Assembly (NCBI GenBank): GCA_937896295.1
Contig: CALBME010000071.1
Span: 1-5,266 of the forward strand
Origin: an uncultured Micavibrio sp.
GTDB lineage: Bacteria > Pseudomonadota > Alphaproteobacteria > Micavibrionales > UBA1664
Reading direction: 5' to 3'
Length of the DNA stretch: 5,266 bases
Under the pieces are notes generated by a model, which did no database searches, was not told the DNA's origin, and saw only the letters and a list, made by a program, of their open reading frames with translations. The translations under genes and the position numbers were made by a program. Positions 1 through 5,266 of the stretch are shown here, one piece after another. Within the stretch, counting starts at the first letter, position 1. Each line of letters starts with the position of its first letter.

Positions 1-1
1 T

Positions 2-253
2 GCACACCTCGCCCATGATCATGAAGGTCGCGTGTTTTTTCTGCCAGCATTCGCCAATATTGGGGCAGCCCGCCTCTTCGCACACGGTGGTCAGGTGCAG
101 TTTGCGGACAATGTCGCGTGTTTCCTCGTACCCCTTCGAGGTGGGTGCCTTGACGCGGATCCAGTCGGGCTTTTTGCCGGCGGGACGGTCAGGGTTTTTC
201 TGCTTCTCGGGATGCCGCTTTTCCGGCTTCAGAAGGTCGGGGTTGTAGGTCAT
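2..253 (-). CDS. lipA: Lipoyl synthase LipA, N-terminal 84 residues (cut by window edge)
   Basis: LipA is a cytosolic radical-SAM enzyme that inserts two sulfur atoms into protein-bound octanoyl groups, making the lipoyl cofactor of PDH E2 and related proteins. The visible 84 residues contain KPDWIRVKAP at 28-37 and then the LipA-specific auxiliary-cluster motif CX4CX5C at C58, C63 and C69 (TVCEEAGCPNIGEC), which holds the sacrificial 4Fe-4S cluster. KKHATFMIMG follows at 72-81, and the last visible residue, C84, should be the first cysteine of the radical-SAM CX3CX2C motif, which lies beyond the edge. The ATG at 253-251 is well supported: an in-frame TAG lies only four codons upstream (263-265) and an AGGG Shine-Dalgarno sits between. 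The family is about 300-330 residues, so roughly a quarter is visible. The gene shares the strand of the PDH genes but is separated from lpdA by the plus-strand aminotransferase. Identification is very secure; the rest of the gene is unseen. Confidence 0.96.
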   Translation of the reverse strand, partial: MTYNPDLLKPEKRHPEKQKNPDRPAGKKPDWIRVKAPTSKGYEETRDIVRKLHLTTVCEEAGCPNIGECWQKKHATFMIMGEVC

Positions 254-260
254 GACCGGA

Positions 261-264
261 CCCT
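261..264 (-). promoter_or_regulatory. Shine-Dalgarno site of lipA
   Basis: Read on the minus strand this is AGGG, 7 nt before the lipA ATG. It is a modest but properly spaced ribosome-binding site. Together with the in-frame TAG at 263-265 it fixes the lipA start. Confidence 0.6.
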
Positions 265-266
265 AA

Positions 267-284
267 CATTTTCCACGAAAAATG
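267..284. repeat. Small imperfect inverted repeat in the lipA leader
   Basis: The arms are CATTTTC (267-273) and GAAAAATG (277-284), separated by CAC. They are complementary except for one extra A/T in the right arm. The element ends 14 nt upstream of the lipA start codon, so it could be an operator half-site pair or a weak RNA hairpin. Short AT-rich dyads are common by chance, so this is only a candidate. Confidence 0.3.
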
Positions 285-332
285 GGCAAAAAATGCGTGT
301 ATTTCGCAGGCGCAGCAAACCCTTGGGATTTC

Positions 333-360
333 TTGCATTTCCAGCCGTCACTGCTTATGA
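333..360 (+). promoter_or_regulatory. Candidate promoter of the aminotransferase gene
   Basis: A possible -35 box TTGCAT (333-338) is followed after 16 nt by a possible -10 box TTATGA (355-360). Each matches the sigma-70 consensus only partly. Transcription would start near 367 and give a leader of about 35 nt before the ATG at 402. The placement is sensible, but alphaproteobacterial promoters are often degenerate and this call is by eye. Confidence 0.3.
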
Positions 361-387
361 ATTTTCCATAGCCAAATCAATTTCGTG

Positions 388-394
388 TAAGGGA
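388..394 (+). promoter_or_regulatory. Shine-Dalgarno site of the aminotransferase gene
   Basis: TAAGGGA ends 7 nt before the ATG at 402. It is a good purine-rich ribosome-binding site, and with the in-frame TAG at 369-371 it supports the chosen start. Confidence 0.65.
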
Positions 395-401
395 ATATCG
401 C

Positions 402-1799
402 ATGTCCGAATCCTATACCTGGGTCGCTTACGGCGACGGCACGCCGACCGTGGCCGCCAATAATGTCGCCAATCGCCTGAATGCCGCGGCCAAAGCCGAA
501 AAGCGTTTCTTTGCCAATTTCGGTCAGGGCCGCGAGCAGATTTCGGTGAATGCCGATCTTCAGAACGAAATGATCGACCGTGAGGCGTCGGGCAAAAAGG
601 CGATGGGCTTTTTCGACCCCGCCTACAACGTGCTGGCCAATGCTGGCGGCACGGTTGAACAGCGTGCGATCGCGCAGGCGTGGCTGTCGCGTTTCATCGG
701 TCAGGACGATGAAACCTTTATCCTGCCGCAGACAGGACGCATTGCGCTGAATGAAGCGTTCAAAATGTTTGCCGGCTATGCGCTGGTCGATCCATATGAA
801 CAATGGCCGATGATTAAATCCATCGCCAGACGTGCGGGCATGGACCGGACCCTCGAACAGTACAATCTTGCGCGCGGCAGCCTGGCCAAAGCCATCGGGA
901 CCGCGACTGACGCCGCGATGCCCGGGCATGAAGAGTTGTGGTATATCGGCGTACCGTCCAACCCGCGCGGGCTTTTCCCAAGCCCCGAAGAACTGAACGA
1001 ATTGCTGGCCCTGCTGGAAGATATCCGCGGTAATGGCAAACCGCCGGTGCTGTTATTCGATATCCCGTATTTTCATGCCGCGAAACAGCGTTTCGAAGAC
1101 GGCAAGCCCTATCTGGACACCGGCCTTTCGACAGCGTTTTTCGATCGCCTCAAGGAACTGGGCGTGCCGTATATCGCGTCTTACAGTTTTTCGAAGGCAC
1201 TGGGGTCAGCCAAGCCCGGCTTTTCATTCATGGCGGTGTCACCTGATCTGGTCGCGCCCATGCGCACGCAACTGGTCGAGGGATCAATCGGTATTTCCTA
1301 TCATCCTGCCACGTATGACGCGATTTTGAATACGCTGTTCCTGCCCGAACATGACCACAGCCGCACCCTGCCGCATTTCAAAGTGCTTGCTGATAATTAC
1401 GAAACGAATTGCGATACACTTAAGCAGCAGTTTGACCGCATCGACCCCGCACTGAAGCGCGTGTTTGGCGATGCCGCGACCTATGGCCTGCTGGACGGCG
1501 ATGCGATGATGACGCGCCTGTTCGCCCTGCCCGCGCGCGATATTTTCAACCGCGTGGTGGAGGTGCCGGCTGAATTCGGTCTGCCGGACAATAGCTTCAC
1601 CATCCGCAACACCAACGACTTCCTGACCTGCGTGGCCAATCTGGCCGGTGTGGTGCTGGTCGATAACGGCTTTGCGCGCAGCGGTGAAACCATGCTGATC
1701 CGTGTTGCGACGGCGGAACCGGAACAACGCTTCCGCGAAGGCGCGCAGCGCCTGACCAATACATTGGTCAAAATCGCGCGTAGCCCTGTCGCGCCGTGA
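402..1799 (+). CDS. PLP-dependent class I/II-type aminotransferase, substrate unknown
   Basis: This 465-residue cytosolic protein looks like a fold-type-I pyridoxal-phosphate aminotransferase. Visible landmarks in family order are a TGRIALNEAF segment (111-120) where the PLP-phosphate loop is expected, SNPRG (186-190) matching the NPxG motif with N187, FDIPYF (219-224) matching the D-x-x-Y pair (D220, Y223) that contacts the PLP ring, SYSFSK (260-265) with K265 as the likely Schiff-base lysine, and GETMLIRVATA (428-438) with R434 as the likely substrate-carboxylate arginine. The arginine that normally follows the lysine (SKxxGLxGxRxG) appears replaced by K271 in a loop two residues shorter (SKALGSAKPGF). 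There is no signal peptide or membrane segment. The length is somewhat above the usual 390-430. Start ATG has a good Shine-Dalgarno and an upstream in-frame stop. It is the only plus-strand gene, divergent from lipA and convergent with lpdA. I recognise the superfamily but not the substrate; a non-transaminating PLP enzyme is possible. Confidence 0.85.
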   Translation: MSESYTWVAYGDGTPTVAANNVANRLNAAAKAEKRFFANFGQGREQISVNADLQNEMIDREASGKKAMGFFDPAYNVLANAGGTVEQRAIAQAWLSRFIGQDDETFILPQTGRIALNEAFKMFAGYALVDPYEQWPMIKSIARRAGMDRTLEQYNLARGSLAKAIGTATDAAMPGHEELWYIGVPSNPRGLFPSPEELNELLALLEDIRGNGKPPVLLFDIPYFHAAKQRFEDGKPYLDTGLSTAFFDRLKELGVPYIASYSFSKALGSAKPGFSFMAVSPDLVAPMRTQLVEGSIGISYHPATYDAILNTLFLPEHDHSRTLPHFKVLADNYETNCDTLKQQFDRIDPALKRVFGDAATYGLLDGDAMMTRLFALPARDIFNRVVEVPAEFGLPDNSFTIRNTNDFLTCVANLAGVVLVDNGFARSGETMLIRVATAEPEQRFREGAQRLTNTLVKIARSPVAP

Positions 1800-1804
1800 T
1801 ATCA
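1797..1804. other. Tail-to-tail junction with a 2-nt gap
   Basis: The aminotransferase stop TGA (1797-1799) and the lpdA stop (TGA on the minus strand, 1804-1802) are separated only by the bases TA. There is no room for a terminator in the gap, and I saw no strong GC-hairpin plus T-run in the last part of either gene. Transcripts from the two strands therefore probably overlap at their 3' ends. Confidence 0.85.
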
Positions 1805-3232
1805 GAAGTGAATGGCGCGGCCGTAAGCTGATAGCACGCTTTCATGCATCATTTCCGACAGGGTCGGGTGTGCGTAGACAGTGTGCATGAATTCGGCTTC
1901 TGTCAGTTCATTGGTTTTGCCAAGCACATAACCATGGATGAGTTCGGTGACTTCCGCGCCGACCAGATGCGCGCCCAGTAATTCGCCCGTCTTGGCATCG
2001 AAGACCGTCTTGATCAGTCCATCGGGTTCACCCAGCGCGATGGCCTTGCCGTTGCCGATGAAGGGGAATTTGCCGACCTTCACCTGATAGCCTTTTTCTT
2101 TCGCCGCCTTTTCCGTCAGGCCGACGCTGGCCACCTGCGGCGTGCAGTAGGTGCAGCCGGGGATGTTTTCCTTCTTCATCGGGTGCACGTCTTTCAGGCC
2201 TGCGATCTTTTCGACGCAGATGATGCCCTCGTGACTGGCCTTATGCGCCAGCATCGGTGCGCCGGCGACATCGCCGATGGCGTAAACGCCGGGCTCGGCC
2301 GTCTGAAGGTATTCGTTGGCCACGATGAAGCCGCGGTCGACTTTGACCTTGGTGTTTTCAAGGCCGAGGCTTTCCGTGTTGGCCACGACACCTACGGCCA
2401 TAATGATGCGGTCTGCGGTGATTTTTTCGATCTTGCCGCCGACATCGACATGCGCAGTGATGTTGTCTGCGCCTTTATCGAGTTTTTGCAGTTTTGCGCC
2501 GGTCAAAATCTTCATCCCGGTTTTTTCAAGTTGCTTGCGGGCGAAGGCGGAAATTTCTTCGTCCTCCACCGGCATGATGCGGTCGACCGCCTCGATCACG
2601 GTCACGTCTGCACCCATGTTGCGGTAGAAGGACGCAAATTCGATGCCGATGGCGCCGGACCCGACGACGACCAGCGATTTGGGCATTTCAGTCGGCACCA
2701 TCGCCTCGCGGTAGGTCCAGACCAGCTTGCCGTCCGGTTCGAAACCGGGGATGACGCGCGCGCGGGCACCGGTGGAGATAATAATATGCTTGGCAGAAAT
2801 GGTTTCGGCTTTGTCTATCCCCTTCGCTCCGCCCTCCAGCGACTTGGACGGCGTGACCTCGACTTTGCCTTTGCCCAGCAGTTTTCCGTAGCCCATCAGC
2901 ACCGTAATCTTGTTCTTTTTCATCAGGTGGCTGATGCCGCCGGTCAGCTGTTTCGACACGGCGCGTGAGCGTTCGACGATCTTTTTGAAATCGAAGCTGA
3001 CTTTTTCAGCCTTGAATCCGTATTGGTCGAGGTTGTGGAGCAGATGATTGACTTCCGCCGATTTCAGCAGCGCCTTGGTCGGAATGCAGCCCCAGTTCAG
3101 GCAGATACCGCCCAGGTGCGTGGATTCCACGATCGCGGTCTTGAGGCCGAGCTGCGCGGCACGGATGGCGGCAACATAACCGCCGGGGCCTGCGCCGATG
3201 ACGACGACATCAAAAGTGGTTTCAGCGGTCAT
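1802..3232 (-). CDS. lpdA: Dihydrolipoamide dehydrogenase (E3) of the PDH complex
   Basis: E3 is a cytosolic FAD homodimer that reoxidises the dihydrolipoyl arm of E2 and passes electrons to NAD+. The 476-residue protein is full length for the family. It has the FAD-binding GAGPGG (13-18), the redox disulfide motif GGICLNWGCIPTK (41-53) with C44 and C49, the NAD-binding GSGAIG (191-196), a second FAD contact GVYAIGDVAG (315-324), and the C-terminal HPTLSE (455-460) with catalytic H455 and E460. WTYREAMVP (172-180) and IPGCTYCTPQVASVG (357-371) resemble, from memory, PDH-operon-linked alphaproteobacterial Lpd rather than the E. coli type; C360 and C363 form an extra CXXC. The ATG overlaps the stop of the upstream hydrolase gene (ATGA), with GGAG 8 nt before it, so translation is probably coupled. 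Being next to pdhC points to service in PDH, though one E3 may also serve 2-oxoglutarate dehydrogenase and glycine cleavage. Confidence 0.97.
   Translation of the reverse strand: MTAETTFDVVVIGAGPGGYVAAIRAAQLGLKTAIVESTHLGGICLNWGCIPTKALLKSAEVNHLLHNLDQYGFKAEKVSFDFKKIVERSRAVSKQLTGGISHLMKKNKITVLMGYGKLLGKGKVEVTPSKSLEGGAKGIDKAETISAKHIIISTGARARVIPGFEPDGKLVWTYREAMVPTEMPKSLVVVGSGAIGIEFASFYRNMGADVTVIEAVDRIMPVEDEEISAFARKQLEKTGMKILTGAKLQKLDKGADNITAHVDVGGKIEKITADRIIMAVGVVANTESLGLENTKVKVDRGFIVANEYLQTAEPGVYAIGDVAGAPMLAHKASHEGIICVEKIAGLKDVHPMKKENIPGCTYCTPQVASVGLTEKAAKEKGYQVKVGKFPFIGNGKAIALGEPDGLIKTVFDAKTGELLGAHLVGAEVTELIHGYVLGKTNELTEAEFMHTVYAHPTLSEMMHESVLSAYGRAIHF
3229..3232 (-). other. ATGA stop/start overlap of the hydrolase gene and lpdA
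   Basis: On the minus strand the hydrolase TGA (3231-3229) shares bases with the lpdA ATG (3232-3230). This is the classic arrangement for translational coupling and confirms both the end of one gene and the start of the other. Confidence 0.9.
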
Positions 3233-4074
3233 TGCAGCAACTCCATCAGTTTTTCGGTGGGATAATCGGGTGTGTCATGCGCCAGCAGGCCATGGGCGGG
3301 ATAGGCGCGGTCGATCGTATCAAGCACGATGTCGCCCCTGCCCTGCATGACCTGGTCGCGGAATTGTTCGCTGTCCGTGACTTTGAGAATTTCGTCTCCG
3401 GCCACGACCAGATACCGGATATCGATATGCACTGGCAGCGTGCCGGCCCTGGCCGCGATGTCGGCATAAGCGTTCTTCATGGTCAGGTTTACCGACATCG
3501 GCGCATCGATCTCGATTCTCTCGGCCAGCGCGGGTGCGGCCAGGAACATCGGGTTCCAGACGCGCATGATGCCGTTCACCGGGTCGCTATCGACGCCCTG
3601 CGCACCTGCATACAGCAAAAGCGTTTTGATTCTTGCAACCGGCGCGTCCGGCTGGATCAGAGACCACAGGGCGGAGACAGCACCAAACGAATTGCCGATC
3701 ACATCGATACGTGCAAATGCGTCGCGCAGGGCGTTTAAAACGATCTGTGGTTCTTTGAGCCAGTGGGCGACAGTCGATGGGCCGCCGCCAAGGTGCCTGT
3801 CGCCCGCGGCGCGGCCTTCCATCAGGCGGGCGGCATTGTTGACCATGAAGGGGGCGTCAGGCCCGTCCAGCCGCGTGCCCGCGTGCTTGATAACGGCAAC
3901 CGTCATGCCCGCCTGCGCCAGTGCGGTGGCATGGCGCTGTTCGAACAGGGTTGCGCCGCGGCCGGGAAAGCCGGGGCAGAACAGGACAAGGCGATCCGAT
4001 CGGGATTCGGGTGCAAAAAACTGCACTTCGACGGCCTGGCCGTCTTGGTGAAATTTTTGCCAGGTCAGTTGCAT
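3229..4074 (-). CDS. Alpha/beta-hydrolase of unknown substrate embedded in the PDH operon
   Basis: The 281-residue protein has the marks of a serine alpha/beta-hydrolase. These are a first core strand leading to an oxyanion-type turn FCPGFPGRG (32-40), the nucleophile elbow IDVIGNSFGAV (123-133) fitting GXSXG with S129, a late strand YLVVAGDEI (221-229) offering D227 as the acid, and YPAHG (258-262) offering H261 as the base. Order and spacing (Ser, Asp, His) fit the fold. No signal peptide or membrane helix is seen, so it is probably cytosolic. A segment rich in Gly, Arg and His (about 87-98) lies before the nucleophile. Its ATG is 4 nt after the pdhC stop with only a weak GGTG ribosome site (4085-4082), and its stop overlaps the lpdA start, so all three genes are probably made together. 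An esterase or thioesterase acting on acyl groups near PDH is a guess; the sequence does not show the substrate. Confidence 0.85.
   Translation of the reverse strand: MQLTWQKFHQDGQAVEVQFFAPESRSDRLVLFCPGFPGRGATLFEQRHATALAQAGMTVAVIKHAGTRLDGPDAPFMVNNAARLMEGRAAGDRHLGGGPSTVAHWLKEPQIVLNALRDAFARIDVIGNSFGAVSALWSLIQPDAPVARIKTLLLYAGAQGVDSDPVNGIMRVWNPMFLAAPALAERIEIDAPMSVNLTMKNAYADIAARAGTLPVHIDIRYLVVAGDEILKVTDSEQFRDQVMQGRGDIVLDTIDRAYPAHGLLAHDTPDYPTEKLMELLQ
3241..3244 (-). promoter_or_regulatory. Shine-Dalgarno site of lpdA inside the hydrolase gene
   Basis: Minus-strand GGAG lies 8 nt before the lpdA ATG, inside the last codons of the hydrolase gene. It supports the lpdA start. Confidence 0.6.
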
Positions 4075-4078
4075 GGTT

Positions 4079-5266
4079 TTACACCAGCATCAGGATCGGG
4101 TTTTCGATGAATTGCTTGAATGCCTGCAGGTATTCGGCACCGACGGCGCCGTCCACCACGCGGTGATCGACCGAAAGCGTAACCGACATGACCGTGCCGA
4201 TGACGATCTGGCCGTTATCGACGACAGGCTGTTCGACACCGGCACCGACGGCCAGAATACAGGCCTGCGGCGGGTTGATGATGGCGGCGAAGTCCTTCAC
4301 GCCATACATGCCGAGATTGGAGATGGAGAACGTACCGCCCTGGTATTCCGTGGGTTTAAGCTTGCCGTCGCGCGCGCGGGTGGCCAGGTCCTTCATCTCG
4401 GCCGAAATCTGCGGCAGGGATTTATTCTGCGCTTCTTTCACGATGGGGGTGATCAGCCCGCTGGGCGTGGCCACCGCTACCGAAATATCGGCGTTCTTGT
4501 ATTGCAGGACTTCGCTGTCCGCCCACGCCATATTGGCGGCGGGTACCTTCATCAGGGCGGCGGCGACCGCCTTGATCACGAAGTCGTTGACCGAAAGCTT
4601 GTACTTGCCGTTTGCGGCCTCGTTCAATGCGGCGCGTGATTTCAACAGCGCGTCGATACGGCAATCCGTGGTCAGATAAAAATGCGGAATGGTCTGTTTG
4701 GATTCAGACAGGCGTGCGGCGATGGTTTTACGCATGCCGGACACGGGCGATGCGTCATATTGCATGCCCAGAAGGTCTGACAGCTGGCGTGCGCCGGGGC
4801 CGGACGGAACGCGGGTTGTCGGTGCGCCGCCGGCGGCAGCACCCGGTTTGGCATTCTCGACGTCGGATTTGACGATACGGCCATGCGGGCCGGAGCCGCG
4901 CAGCGTGCTCAGGTTGATGCCCTTGTCTTTGGCGATGCGGCGGGCCAGCGGCGTTGCAAAAACGCGCGCGCCCGTTGATTGTGCAGTCACAGGCGCCGCG
5001 GAAGGGGTAACCCCCGGTGCTGCCGATGTCTTGGTTTCAGCCGGTGCGGATGTTGCCGCGGCCGGTTTGGCGGTATTGCCGCCAGACAAAAACGCATCGA
5101 TGGCGCCCGCGTCTTCACCGTCTTCCAGAAGGACAGCGATCATCTTGTTGACCGGCACCCCTTCACTTCCGGCGGGGACCAGGATTTTTCCGATTTTACC
5201 GGCGTCCACGGCTTCGACTTCCATCGTCGCCTTGTCGGTCTCGATCTCGGCAATCACATCGCCGGG
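4079..5266 (-). CDS. pdhC: Dihydrolipoyl acetyltransferase (E2) of pyruvate dehydrogenase, N-terminus cut by window edge
   Basis: E2 is the structural core of PDH; it takes acetyl groups from E1 on a swinging lipoyl arm and transfers them to CoA. The visible 395 residues begin inside the lipoyl domain, PGDVIAEIETDKATMEVE, where K12 is the lipoylated lysine. An Ala/Pro/Thr-rich flexible linker follows (about 60-98). Next comes the peripheral subunit-binding domain (about 99-136; ATPLARRIAKDKGI, GSGPHGRIVKSDV), which should dock E1 or E3. After a second linker is the acyltransferase domain (about 172-395), with the catalytic SVDHRVVDG motif holding H368 and D372. Roughly 35 residues are missing at the N-terminus, and it is unseen whether more lipoyl domains precede. 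A GTG at 5257 is codon V4 of the lipoyl domain, not a start. Subunit-binding domain and lpdA context favour PDH over 2-oxoglutarate or branched-chain E2. pdhA and pdhB are expected to the right. Confidence 0.96.
   Translation of the reverse strand, partial: PGDVIAEIETDKATMEVEAVDAGKIGKILVPAGSEGVPVNKMIAVLLEDGEDAGAIDAFLSGGNTAKPAAATSAPAETKTSAAPGVTPSAAPVTAQSTGARVFATPLARRIAKDKGINLSTLRGSGPHGRIVKSDVENAKPGAAAGGAPTTRVPSGPGARQLSDLLGMQYDASPVSGMRKTIAARLSESKQTIPHFYLTTDCRIDALLKSRAALNEAANGKYKLSVNDFVIKAVAAALMKVPAANMAWADSEVLQYKNADISVAVATPSGLITPIVKEAQNKSLPQISAEMKDLATRARDGKLKPTEYQGGTFSISNLGMYGVKDFAAIINPPQACILAVGAGVEQPVVDNGQIVIGTVMSVTLSVDHRVVDGAVGAEYLQAFKQFIENPILMLV

Larger units (their letters stand above)
254..401. 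promoter_or_regulatory. Divergent intergenic region between lipA and the aminotransferase gene
   Basis: This 148-bp stretch separates two divergent starts and must hold the start signals of the aminotransferase and, unless transcription reads through from lpdA, those of lipA. It is visibly more AT-rich than the flanking genes, with runs such as the A-tract at 288-293. In-frame stops close to both starts (263-265 for lipA, 369-371 for the aminotransferase) show that neither gene extends into it. I found no strong sigma-70 consensus for lipA on the minus strand. Confidence 0.7.

Noticed and set aside
294..308. TGCG/CGCA inverted repeat in the intergenic region
   Set aside because: Four-base arms with a 7-nt spacer are expected by chance in GC-rich DNA, and nothing else supports a site.
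15..463. Two overlapping plus-strand open frames (77 and 143 codons) at the left edge
   Set aside because: They are antisense to lipA and run through the intergenic region. The lipA motifs show which strand is coding.
348..929. 193-codon open frame on the minus strand over the aminotransferase N-terminus
   Set aside because: It overlaps the well-supported aminotransferase gene, and its product resembles no family I know. It is a shadow frame.
2183..2968. Long open frame (261 codons) on the plus strand antisense to lpdA
   Set aside because: It lies wholly inside the securely identified lpdA. Its translation is rich in His, Asp, Gly and Phe with no recognisable domain, as expected for a complementary frame of a GC-rich gene.
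3232..4110. Several plus-strand open frames of 80-190 codons across the hydrolase gene
   Set aside because: They are antisense to a gene with clear catalytic motifs and tight operon spacing, and they mutually overlap in different frames with low-complexity products.
5255..5257. GTG as a start codon for pdhC
   Set aside because: The frame is open to the window edge, and the preceding codons encode PGD, part of the conserved lipoyl-domain sequence. The true start is outside.

Overview
The window looks like a housekeeping locus from an alphaproteobacterium. The proteins suggest this: the LipA N-terminus (KPDWIRVKAP..., KKHATFMIMG), the Lpd signatures (WTYREAMVP, IPGCTYC) and a pyruvate dehydrogenase E2 all read like the PDH gene cluster of that class. 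The DNA is moderately GC-rich and densely coded. I cannot name a genus from the sequence alone.

Layout, left to right. (1) 2-253, minus strand: the first 84 codons of lipA (lipoyl synthase), cut by the left edge. (2) 254-401: a 148-bp divergent intergenic region, the only real non-coding stretch, holding the start signals of both flanking genes. (3) 402-1799, plus strand: a 465-residue PLP-dependent fold-type-I aminotransferase of unknown substrate, the only plus-strand gene. (4) 1802-3232, minus strand: lpdA, dihydrolipoamide dehydrogenase (E3), complete, ending 2 nt from the aminotransferase stop. (5) 3229-4074, minus strand: a 281-residue alpha/beta-hydrolase overlapping lpdA by 4 nt (ATGA). 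(6) 4079-5266, minus strand: pdhC, the dihydrolipoyl acetyltransferase (E2) of PDH, lacking only its first few dozen residues beyond the right edge.

How the genes fit together. pdhC, the hydrolase gene and lpdA form one tightly packed minus-strand operon, presumably starting with pdhA/pdhB to the right of the window. E2 carries the swinging lipoyl arm and transfers acetyl groups to CoA, E3 reoxidises the arm, and LipA inserts the sulfurs that make the arm. The two genes that do not belong to the textbook complex are the hydrolase embedded in the operon and the aminotransferase placed head-on between lpdA and lipA.

There is no tRNA, rRNA, CRISPR array, insertion sequence or clear intrinsic terminator. 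I see no wholly new system. The points that deserve attention are the uncharacterised hydrolase coupled to PDH synthesis, the opposite-strand aminotransferase in an otherwise co-oriented cluster, and an altered PLP-site motif in that aminotransferase.
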